Below are positions 24,301-36,841 of a DNA stretch of 64,000 bases, one piece after another. Origin of the DNA: Paratinospora sagittata (Eukaryota; Streptophyta; Magnoliopsida; Ranunculales; Menispermaceae); contig CM069600.1 in NCBI GenBank assembly GCA_035771175.1, positions 2,075,501 to 2,139,500 on the forward strand, in the 5' to 3' direction. The position numbers were made by a program, and so were the translations under genes. The notes under the pieces were generated by a model. That model was not told where the DNA came from. It saw only the letters and a list, made by a program, of their open reading frames with translations, and made no database searches. The first letter of the stretch is position 1; each line of letters opens with the position of its first letter.

Positions 24301-27300
24301 TTGCCAGAGGGTATTGTAGTCGAAAATCTTGCGCCAGAGCATGCCGTTGATTAGACTGCGACAGATGGAATGCTTTTGACAGATGTACAAAGGTGGCCAG
24401 AGGATCATTTAATTGGCGTTGAAGTGGGTAATGGTGGGGATGGGCTGGATGGTGGGCCTAGGGATGAGAGAAATGAGAAAGGTGCAGATGTAATTCTTGG
24501 GGCCTCAAAATCTTATCCGATTGCTGATAAAACATACAAATCCGAGCTTAAGTGTGGGCTCAATGCCTCTGCTCAAGATTGCATGAAACAGATGGTCTTA
24601 GGTGAAAGGATATTGCTGGGTGCAAGTGACGATCACGTGATTGTCTTGAACAATCACGTGCTCTATGAAGAAGAATTAGAAATAGCAGAGTTGGTGGGGG
24701 CCTGGTTGTCCAGACACATTTGATTCAAGGGGTATCACCAATCAGCTCCTTGGTCGGGGTGCTATTGCGATGAAGGTTGGTGCAGAAGGGCCAGTAAAAG
24801 GTTCGAAATGTTCAAGTGTCGATCAGATTGCAGGTCTGAGACATTGCGAAATTGAAACATTTCTGCCGGTTGAGGATATTCAGACGAAGAATTGAAGAAA
24901 ACTAGCGGGTGGTGTGTTGCGGCTTTCGAAGTCGTCTGTGGATGCTGACAAATCAGGATGCATAGGTAGGGCAAGGATGAAACCCTCTAAGAAGTTGATG
25001 AGAAAGAGGCGCACGAAAGAAAATTATAAAGATCGTCTCGGGAAGAGATCTTTAGAGGGGTTTGTTGAAGAGTCTTATGCGCTGGGGGATCTTTGGGGTG
25101 GGGGCTCTGCTAGCAAGGACGTGATGGATTCGGACGAGGCATCAGTTGAAGCTAATGGCTCTCTCCCGATCTCAGATCCAGAGTGCGCTGGAAGTGTGGG
25201 ATTGGCAGACTCATTTTTGTCTTCATCTGAGCAAGGATTGGGTCAGGTATGCAAAAACTCTTTAAATTTAGATGATGAATTTATGTGTTCTTCGATGCCG
25301 AATAACTCTATCGTTCCATGTTCTATCCTGTCTCCTCATAACCCCATCCATGAGACTCCCCCTCCATCTCTCTCATCCCTCACGTCTCAGCCTAATCCTA
25401 ATAGCCTACATAAGCTGGTTGCGTAACAACCCCATCAGTCCCACCATAAGGAAGCTACAATAACTGTGGTACCAGTAGTGGAAGGTTTATCCTTTCGTCA
25501 TGAGGGGGGAAATGTGTCACAACAATTGAAGGCATCGGCCGAGGCGAGGTTCAATAATGGGGGTTTGATGACTCAGGAAGTAATAGCAAACTATGTATGG
25601 AGAATGAATATGAGGGCATGCAGCGTACAAAGGAATCAAGTGTTGCAGAGTATCAAAAACTTTAAGGGTTCGGAGAAAAGGTATTTTCTTAGCAAAGGTA
25701 GTGACAGTAGGGGGAAACACAAGTTGATTAAATGAGGATTCTATCTTGCAACATTTGGGGTTGCAGTGACTGTAAGAAGAGAGGTATGATTAGAAGGACA
25801 ATTAGGAAGTCAAATTCGGATGTGGTGGTTCTGCAGGAAACAAAAAAAGAAGGGTAGGGCGAAGTCTCATTGGGCAATTGTGGGGTGCTCGCAATAAGGG
25901 GTGGTCTTTCCTTTCGTCGTTGGGGGTTTGGGGGAAATTCTTGTTGTATGGGATGCAAAGGTAGTAGAGGTGGAAAGTTGCTTCATTGGCAATTTTTCAG
26001 TGACAGTCAAGATGAGGAATACTACAGTTGCTCAATGATGGCTCACAGGAGTGTATGGTCCGTCAAAACCTTCGGAGAGGCAGATGTTTTGGGATGAGCT
26101 TGCCGGCTTATTAGTGGTTTGTGAGGAGGGCTGGTGTGTAGCGGGAGACTTTAACACCACAAGATTTGTGGGGGAAAAGCTGAACAGTACACGACTTACA
26201 AGGAGCATGCAGGAGTTTGATTAGCTAGCTGATAAATGAGCTTTAGCTCATGGACCTACCTTTATGTAATGCCAATTTTACATGGTCCAATTTGAGAGCA
26301 CACCCAATATGCTGTCGTTTGGACTGATACTTGGTTTCTACAAAATGGTTGGAACTATTTCCTTTGTACAGGCAATCAACGTTAACCAGAATCACATCAG
26401 ATCATAGACCAGTATTGTTCGACACCAAAGAAGTGAAATGGGGCCCGATGCCATTTAGATTTGAAAACGTCTGGTTGAACCACAAGGACTTCTTGCAGAA
26501 GGTGGGGGTGTGGTGGCAAGAAGTTACGGCTTTCGGGAGACAGGTTCATCAACTTATGGTACGTTTGAAACTAATGAAAGATTCAATGAAGACATGGGAC
26601 AAAGAGAGCTTTGGTCTGACAAGAATTAAAAAGAAGGAGATTGAGGGGATCATCGACTCTTTGGATGGATTGGAAGAAATGGGTGCTTGGTCTGCTGAGA
26701 TGGACACCTTTCGAAAAATTTACAAGGCAGAGTTGGAAGAGTTGTGCCTCAGAGAGGACAGGATAACCCTTCAAAAAGTTAAGATTAAATGGCTAAAGGA
26801 GGGGGATGCAAATATGAGCTTCTTTCACAAAATTCTAAATAGCCAGCGAAACATGAACTGCATCCCTTCTATTGAGAAGGAGAATGGAGATTGTATTTCA
26901 GGGGAGGGGGAGATGGTGGAGGAAATTATCTCATATTTTACTAAGATGTACAGTGAAGAGAGGAGCTATGTAGGGGAGACAGAGGGTTTGGATTGGGGGG
27001 TTATCTCTCAAGAGGATAAGGTGTTTCTTGAACAACCATTCCAAGTGGAAGAGGTCAAGGCAGCGGTCTTCAATTGTGATGGGTCTAAAGCCTCAGGCCC
27101 AAACGGATACTCTATGTCATTCTATCAAAAGACGTGGGAGGTGGTGAAGGAAGATATTTTGAAGGTGATTCATGAGTTCTTTCACAATGGTGTGATAAAT
27201 AATATGGCGAATGAGACGTACATATGTCTTGTTCCTAAAAAGTGTGACTCCCGGAGATTGATAGACCTATAAGTCTAGTGATTAGCTTGTACAAAATAAT

Positions 27301-30300
27301 CTCTAAGATGTTGTCTTTGAGATTACGAGCTGTGATGAACAAATCTCTAGCTGAAACTCAGTCGGCTTTCATTCAGGGGAGGCAAATACTAGATGCAGTT
27401 CTAGTAGCCAACGAAGCAATATAAGATTACAGAGTGGGGGGCAAGAAAGGTGCAGTATTTAAAGTTGACTTTGCCAAGGCATATGATACAGTGGATTGGG
27501 GGTTCTTGCGACATGTGCTACAATAGAAAGGATTTGGGGATCGTTGGATTAGTTGGATGATGGGTTGTGTGAGTTCTGTCACATATTCTGTGGCCATTAA
27601 CGACAGACCAAGAGGGAAATTTGCGGCGAGTAGAGGTCTTGGCCAAGGCGATCCACTTTCTCCATTTCTTTTTACCATTGTGGGGGATGGTTTGGCGAGA
27701 TTGATGGCTCGCACGAGTAGCCTTGACTTAGTAAAAGGCTTTCAAGTGGGAAAGAATAAGGTTGATGTATCTATACTCCAGAATGCTGACGACACTTTGT
27801 TCGTGATGGATGGGGGTGATGAGAATGTGCAAAGAATTCTAGATATCTTTCATTGTTTTTGTGAGTTTTCTGGACTTAAGGTGAACATGGCAAAGTGTCA
27901 GATGACAGGTGTGAATATGGATTCGGAAGTACTCTTAAGAATGACAAATTTTGTAGGGTGTACAGTTGGGGTTTGGCCTATGAAATATTTGGGGTTGCCA
28001 CTGGGAGGAAAGCCCAATTCTAAAGTCTTTTGGGATCTAGTGGTGTCAACCATTTCTCGGAGGCTGGAGGGATGGAAGCGGGCTTTCTTGTCAAAAGGGG
28101 GTAGGCTTGCATTGATCAAGGCGGTATTAGAAGCTATACCAACTTACTTTTTATTAATGTTTAAAATCACAGTGAGGGTGGCACGGGCGATCGAAAAAAA
28201 GATGAGGTTATTCGTTTGGGGAGGTAAGGGGGATAGAGAATATAAGAGTTTGATTAAATGGGAGGTGGTTCAGAGACCGGTGGAGAAAGGGCGGCTTGGT
28301 ATTGGGAATGTTGTGGAGAAAAATGTGGCCTTATGCGGAAGATGGTTGTGGAGAAGTCTGAAGGAAGGAAACTCTTTGTGGGCTCGAGTGGTTATGAGTC
28401 GATATGGGAGAATCTTTGCTTCGGGCCAAGGTGTAGGGGTGAGGTCTGGGGGTAGATTTACTTCCAGAGGGCCATGGAAATTCATCGAATCCTTATCATC
28501 GACTGTTGATGCACACATTCGCCCCTCGCTTGGTGATGGGGAAACCTTTCGTTTCTGGGAGGATAGGTGGATTGGGTCGTCCCTTGGCAAGATCTTTTCC
28601 AACCCTATATAGATTATCAACTACGCACTACCAGCCTATTGCAAAAATTATCAACCCATGCCCTATCGATTCAAACAATGCCTTGTCTTGGAACCTACAC
28701 TTTCCTAGAGCTTTAACTTTAAGAGAACAAGGGCAAATAGCTAATCTTTTAAATATTTTAGTCCACATAACCATTTCACATAACCCGGATCAATTTAAAT
28801 GGGCTCTTATGCCAAATGGGGAGTTTTCTTGTAAATCATTAGTTGGTGCCTTACAATCCTCTTCTAATCACGTCGTGCCACCATTCCCTTTAGCGGCAAT
28901 CACTTGGAGAATACATATTCCATCTAAAGTTAAAGTGTTTGGTTGGCTTCTGGCTCATAGGAAGATTAACACCATGTTACTTCAAAGGCGTCTTCCTAAT
29001 ATGGTTCTATCTCCACAATGTTGTGTTCTATGCTTTCAGGCAGAAGAAAACCGGGACCATTTGTTCTTGCATTGTTCGGTGGCTAGAGGCTTATGGGAGA
29101 AATGGTGTTGCTTCTCGGGAGGAAGGTTTCTCCTTCCATCTTGTCTTGACGAGTACATGTCCCTTTCCCATAACTCAATTATTTCTTCTTTGGCTAGAGA
29201 GGTGGCTCTTATGGCATCCTTTGCGACACTATGGCATATTTGGCTAGAAAGGAACAATAGAATCTTTAATGATATATGTAAGGATGCTTCCAAATTGTGG
29301 GAAGATACTAGGTTCGTCGCCAGTTCGTGGGTTCATGCGGCCGCGTTGGTTAACGGCCCCTCTCTTTCAGATTGGATTTTAGATTGGGGAGGTTGTCTTT
29401 TTCATCTGTAATTTGGGTGCATGGATGTATATCTCGGGCATTTGGGTTCTTGAGTGATATTTTTGTTCAGGCTTTGGGCGCTCTTCTTGTGCTCCCTTTG
29501 GTTGTACTCATATTTTTGTGTTATTTTTAATACATACATTACTTGTTTTTGTTAAAAAAAGAAAAAGAAAAAAGAAAAATAAAGCGAGAGATACAATGAG
29601 AGAAGAATAAAAAGACTTGTAGTGTGGGGAAGAAGAAGAAGTAGCGAGCAAGGCAAAGTTGAGTGGAAAAAAGAAAGTTTTCTCTAGGGGTGGCAATATA
29701 GGTCGCGACACGATAACACAACTCGAAACCGACACGAAATAAATGGGTTTGGGTTTTGCATAAACAGATGCGGGTTAAAATAGGTTAAAGCCGATTAGAC
29801 ACGATTAAATTTCAGGTCAAAAGCAGGTCGACCTGTTAAACCCGAAATTGACTCGTTTAACACGATTATATTTTGTGCTGAGACTTATGTTATGTGTGAA
29901 GACTTTTTGTTGTGGAGAAGAGCAAAATTTGTGGGATTTATTTTCTTTAAGGATTTATTTCCTTTAAGGAAAGATGATAATTTTAGTAGTTGTTTTATTT
30001 AGCAGTTACTAAAATTGTAATTATAGCTATATGTGTGCATAACCCTGTATGTCTATATATATGGTGTCCCTCCATTAAGACATCATCAAGAATAAGAAAA
30101 TATTTCCTCTCTTCTCCTGTGGACGTAGGCCTTGGAGCCAAACCACGTTACATCTTTGTGTCTTTTATTAGTATTTAACACTTTTTAATATTTTATATTA
30201 TGTGTTGAGATTCTAACTTTATAATAATTTATTTGGTCTTTACTATATGGTTGTATAATTATGATTTTGAATTTTTGATTTATATGTTAATTTAGAATTT

Positions 30301-33300
30301 ATATATGATAAATAGGTTAGAATGAACTTATTTAAGCTTTAAGGATTATAAACATGTTAACATGTTTAACCCTTTTATTAAACGTGTCGGGTTTGTGTTT
30401 ACATATAATGACACGTTATTTAAACGTGTCGTGTTTGGGTTTACAATATATTTCATTATACACGATTACGACACGGCAACACGAATTGTCACCCCTAGTT
30501 TTCTCCACTTGTCGGCAAGGACTACAACCAATAAGTTTGAGGAAGGGAGGAGTTTTTTTGTTTCTTAGATTTTTTTTTGAGCGAACAAGAAAGGAGTTTG
30601 TTACGGTAAAAAAGATAAATACAAGACGTTAGAATTGATCGTTGTAGTTGGGTTTTATGAGCATTCCTTATGCTCGCTTTTGACATGTACTTATTTACCA
30701 TATTAATATATAACTATATTGTCTCTTCTCATAAAAAAAAAAAAAAGACAAGCACAAGGATAAGAAGCACTAGGAGTGCAATAGTGCACGAAACCGAACC
30801 TCGACATCAAACCACCTAGCCTAATTACAAAATGGTAACTCGTAAGCCATTCTGTAATGGAATAACCCTTGGTTAGGTTAGACGAAACTAGTCCATTTAA
30901 AGATGTTAACTTAGAGGACTCCAAGCAAAATGACCTTCTTTTGGGATATCTTGAAATACTCTATGATTCCTTTCTAGCCTAATAGACTAAATCATAGCGA
31001 AGAAGATAAAGAGAAAGATAGATCAACAAGAAGAGAGAGAAATTGATGAAAGAGAAATAGAAGAGATCAAGAAAGAAGTGTGGTAGAAGAAAGCTTACAT
31101 ATGCTTGTGAGTTGTGATGCCTAACTAATGCAAAAGAACGTGAAGAGTTAGAAAAGAAAATAGGAACTTTTTATTCAATTCATATTTGACCAGCCATCTC
31201 AATTCTTCACCATTAAAACCCTATTACAAATTTTTTTATAGGCACGTAAATGTGAAGAATTCAACTCCTAGTACATCTCTAATCAAAATTTCCTAGTCCT
31301 ACTAAAATAAAACAAGTGGAATCATAATCCTAAAACGATTAAATTTCAACCAAAAATAAACTACTTGAGCCCTACAATCTTTAAGTAATTAGAATTTTAA
31401 TAAAATCAACAACTCAAAATACTATCTACTAATCAAACAAGATCCCTTGAAACAAATGATTGCGATGGTTTGACCTCCTATTTCTAGTGCAAATCACATA
31501 ATATGACCAAAAAAGCGTGCATTCATTGGATATCGAGAATCATTCATCTTAAGTAATTGATCTATTAATGCTTCATAATGTGTTTAAATCTAGTTCACCA
31601 GATTTCGTTATTGTAAAAGTGGATACTTAAAAGACTATTTAAACCAATAGTTTGGATATCTTCTTCATTTAGGCCCCCTTTGCTTAAAGGTGTTGGGTAA
31701 TTATTTAATGAAGTCATTTTATTGGTGTAGGTGGAGATTCTTTCTGCAATTGTAAGCTCGGTGGCAAGAAATGTTGGAGCTCAGACAATAATCGATGTTG
31801 GTGCTGGTCAGGTGATCCTTTTTCTTTTTCCTTTACTCTTTTGCCTCCATGTGTGAGAGGATGTTCAATTTTCTGAATGCTTAATATATGGGCCATGTTG
31901 TTATGTTAGTCCAACTTTTGCATTGAGGAAAGGGCAAAAATACATCAACATCTCCAATCTCCATTATGTTATCTTGGTTTATCATTTGGAGTTTGTCCAT
32001 GGAACTTTCTGATTTAATTTTTTTCTATTATTGACAATGGATCTAAGAAAAGTCTAATAAACCTTCTCTTGACTCAAATGTGGATGAAGTAATATGTAAA
32101 GATTGTGAAGTTATTCTAGAAGAGAGCGTAACCTCACAACATAGAAAAATGGTAGTAGATATATGTATAATGATGAAATCTAGGTTGAAAGGTAAAATTA
32201 TCAACCCAAAGATGATTACCCAAAAGACAGGTTCCTTGGGTTCATCAGATCTAAGCATCAATCATCCCTGCCTCCCTAGAGATATGAGATGCCAAACATT
32301 GACTGAAAGAGCTCCATGCTCTGTGAGCAATGTAGAGGTCTTGCTGTTTTGTACATCTCAGAATGATTAGGATCATCATTGATCTTTGGATTATATCTAG
32401 GAACACAATGGCCTTGTTTGGTAAATCTTATGCTTATAGCTTTTAGCTTTTAGCTTTTGGAAAAGTAATTACTACAAAAGTGATTTTTAAAAAGTTGTTT
32501 CCACCCTTTTTGGTGAATTAGAGAAAAAGTGATTTTGAAAATTATAAAATTGTTTGGTTAAACTTTAAATAAGTGCTTCTCCCATTAATTGACAAATTTG
32601 AGGGTATAATCGTCACTTTGTTTTAAAGTCGCAAAAGCTGAAGTCGAGAAGCTGGTAGCAGGCAGCTTCTCCAAATCACAAAAAATTTGCAATTTTGAGC
32701 GGTTAGCTTTTTTTCCAAGCGACTCTTTTGCATAGATTTTGCTTCAGAAACGATTGAAAAGCTGTAGAGAAGGCGGTGCCAAACAGGGCCAATCTAAACT
32801 TGAGCATCCACATTGGGGTCTTTCCTCAGTTCATGCAACTGAAGATCTTCCAAGGTAGTATCTAGCTTCTCTTAGGAAGTGATTGTTATTTTGGACTCCC
32901 TTCCTAACCTTTTCGTCATCCCATGTGTTATCGACATGATGACATCTTCCTCTTAGAGCTTGTTGAGAAGGGAGACCTCTTTTTTGAGGAGATTCCATCT
33001 AAAGAGGGTGACCTACATAAATCCCATACTTGTACTGCAAAAGACTGTAGTTCCGGAACACACCTGTAAGGTGAGTGTTTGTGTTACAAAACTTGCATTG
33101 ATTTTTCTTCCAAAATCTTTCTTTCTTCTCTTCCAACATTAACAGCAATTGCTAGGCTGAAATCTCTTGAATTTTCACCATTGAATTTCATCCTTTCCGT
33201 CCATAATGTAGACCTTAGCTACCTTAGTATTTTACAGTTTCAATCACAATCTTTAACGCCATATTTTTAAACTATAACCCTTCTCGGATAATGTTTCTGT

Positions 33301-36300
33301 TTGTTGCTAATCTTGAAGCTGCATACAAATTACAAAATGCCTTGTTCCTGGGGGTCACTCTTGTGTTTCTTAATTTTGGCATTTAGGAAAGAGACCTGAG
33401 TTAATCTAGGATGCTCTTATTAGTGCTATGAAAAAGAATTTTTCTTCCTTATGAGGAGGTAAAATTTGTGTGAAGGTGTCCCATTGCTGTTTATCACTTT
33501 TAATCAATTTTGCATTTGGAGGCCTAATTATTTGGTTGAGGATTAATTAACCATGCATACCGCTGATAATGCATAATGGTGCATCGACATAAGTCTCAAG
33601 CACAAGATGAAGGAACTTCTTCAGAGCTTTCACATGGGCAAGGTAATTTGTGTATATGGTGCACTTATTGACCATGTGAGATAATTGGATGTATGCTTTT
33701 TCAAGTAACTCAACTCAACTCAACAAGAAGCCTTGTCCCAACTATATGGACTTGGTGCCTTGGCCACATAGAACTTTTTCAAGAACGTTCATTTGTTATT
33801 TCCTCTGCTTCAGATCTGCATATCTGATGTAATGGTCTTCTTTAGTTCATTTTCTAGACACCTAGTAGAAGCGTACACCAGCAGAGAGTGCCAAAAAAAT
33901 GTTCACATTGATTGGAAGTTTGGAACAAATTACAGCATCAATTAGCACTCTGATGTATATTTTCTGTGAATAAAACAGTTTATTTGTGTCTAAAAGCTGT
34001 TTCTTATAACCCCAAATTATGAGAGGAATTTATTTCTTTAAATTTGATTTTCTTATTTACATGGCTTTCTTTATCTGGTGGTAGTATCTTTACCAAACTG
34101 TTATTTTCTGATTCAATTTGTTAGGGCTATCTTGCACAAGTACTATCATTCAAGTACCAGCTTTCTGTAGTTGCACTAGATGCTTCTTCTCATCATGGAA
34201 CAGTGACAAATGCTCGTTCGGAACGAATTAAGAAGCATTACGCAGCTAAAATGCTCAGATTTCAGTATGTCAAGTAATCCTACTGAGGTGCATATTGTAC
34301 AAGGAAGTTGTAGGTACATGTTTGGCAAACAGTTAGAATTCCTTTGCATGTGACAACATGCTGGTTGTCCAACATTATAGATCTACGCCACCAGTCAAAA
34401 TGATGAGATTATTGTGTTCTGAAACAGTTCTTTTTATCTTTTTACCACCCAAACTGTGTCACAGATAAAAGTTTGGTTATCAGGATCCATCAACTGGCTG
34501 TTTCCTCTCCCCTTCATGTGTACCATGGTTTTTATACATCATCAATAAACCTTCCTTGCTGTCCAAATAGTTGTGGTCTTGTTTTTTGCTAAAATTAGAA
34601 AATTTCTTACGTGTCATTAACTTTTTGATGATCTAAGTTGCTTTTCTTTTGTCAGAACAGAAAACAAACATTTGCATGTGCCACGAGCTATTACCTGCCA
34701 GGTCTTGTCAACTGAGACATTGAAAGACTTAAGTAGTACGTTATCACAAATGGATAATGTTGAATGGTCAGATGAGATTGGCTGGGGGTTAGACAAAGCC
34801 TTCCAAAGATTGGAAGTGGATATGGGGAAGCAGCCATCATGCGATACTCCGTGTTTAGGATCTTCATTGGTTCTTGCTGGACTTCATGCTTGTGGGGACC
34901 TTTCTGTGACTATGCTTAGGTAACTACAGTGCTATGTTGTATTAGACTGATAATTGCAAAATATTGGCAAATTGGGTGATGGAACTATTTCTGAACATGT
35001 TCATCTTTTGCATCTTCCGTGAAAAATACGCAAGATACCCTTGTTTTAGGCAATGAGGATTGGTTTTCTTTTACATTTATTATTTACAGTTACATTCTAA
35101 GGTTGTAAGGGTATGTCACTAATATTCTCACTTATCCATACTAGTGTACATGCACATGTGTTGCATGTGTGTAGTTTAATGTACAAGTAGTGCTAAACCA
35201 ATGTGGGGGTGCCAATGGGAAGGTGTACACAGGCACTCTGTGTCTGTTGTATGACAGGGAATCTGTGCTATACACGTGTAGGCCCTAACCATTCAATGGA
35301 CGCAGGACACTCATGTACACTATCATGTTGGTGTTCCACATCCTTAAAGCATTTTTCTTAATAAATTGCTTAAATTAATAATAAAAGAACTTTATAATTT
35401 TTATTAAGGAATAAGTGTTAATAGAAACAATATATGTTATTGGTTGAAATTTGGTTAATTAGGAAGGGGCGTGAGATGGAGCATGGAATATGATAATAGG
35501 ATGTGGGTTTCCATTACAAAACTTAAATGGAAAGTGGAGAGAAGGAACATTAACTTGTATGAGATAAATATAGAAAGAAGAAACATGGTTTTAAATAGTA
35601 AATAAGGGTGGCATGCCTCCAAAAGAGGAAGATAAGTTTTACTTAAATTTATTGCACTTCCCTTATTACTTTAGTTTTAAAGATTATTTAAAATAATCGG
35701 AGGATATTTTTGGAAGAATTGGCAAAAGGCTTTGTTGTGTCTGTGAGCAAGTGTTCTCTTTATAATAGTATAAATATTCAACTCTTCAAAACCTTTTCCC
35801 TATCACATTGAGTCGACTACATGAATCTACTTCCTTCACTTTGCTCTATCAAGGGCTAAGTCTTTGTAATATTTACACTTATTTATATATCTTCACCATT
35901 TTGTTTTGCTAAACTTGGTTGTTTTGGCAATTTTTGAAAGATTGGATGCCTTCCCATAACCTCAAGGCTTGTTTACAATTGAGCCATGAGCTCAACCCCA
36001 TAAGAGGTTGATATTGTATTTGTAACAAAAGAGAGTAGCATGTCTATTGGCGTATGTTGGTACTTGTGTACCACTAAAATCTTGGTCTGTAGTTTTAAAA
36101 TAACAATTGTATACTTCTTTTAGAAATGTTGACCAATAAAGATAGTTTCTACCTCGTTTATATATAATACTAATAGGTAGTTTTATCTTGTTTATGTATT
36201 CTTTCTCCATTGATATCTAATGCAAGCTAAAAACCTAGATGTCTTCGATTGACTCAGGACTTTCATAGAGTGTGAAGAGATTAAAGCAATTGTTAGCATT

Positions 36301-36807
36301 GGTTGTTGCTACAACTTACTATCTGAAGAAGGCTCTAAGAAGACAAGCTCTCAATGTGGTTTTCCAATGAGTAATACTGTTAAATCGATTGGATTATCTC
36401 TTGGAAAAAGTGCACGAGATCTTGCTTGTCAGGTACATAGTACACTGTGCTCATATTGATAAGTCAACTAATTCTGCGACTATAATATTTAGATTGAATG
36501 CAATGCCCCATAAGACTTTTTTTCTTTTTAAGTTTTCCCTCTGAATATACGAGGAAGGTCAACTATCTTTTCAAGTCTCCCATCAATCTTGGTTTCGTAC
36601 ATGTTGTTTGTCTATGTTCATATTTGCTTATTGGGTCGTTAAGGTAGAGAAAGCGCCTTTTGTTTTCTCTGACAACCATATTCATGGTTGTTACCTTTAG
36701 TTTGCAGAGAGTTGGTACTGATTGCTATTGGTGATGTACGTCTCTAACCTGAAACCATTTGCTTGAAGCATTATACTTTTGCTACAAGTTCCAAGGACTA
36801 TATATGA

Positions 36808-36841
<34 letters not shown>

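Larger units (their letters stand above)
23000..29575 (+). mobile_element. Degenerate, nearly full-length L1-clade LINE in intron 4
   Basis: Two-ORF organisation (gag-like ORF1, then endonuclease/RT/zinc-finger ORF2) ending in an A-rich tail (about 29553-29575: AAAAAAAGAAAAAGAAAAA type). Same strand as the host gene. Stops and frameshifts are present in both ORFs. The 5' end is placed only approximately and no target duplication could be fixed. Confidence 0.88.

Noticed and set aside
34672..34923. Stand-alone 83-codon ORF
   Set aside because: It is part of exon 7 of the METTL25-like gene, not a separate gene.
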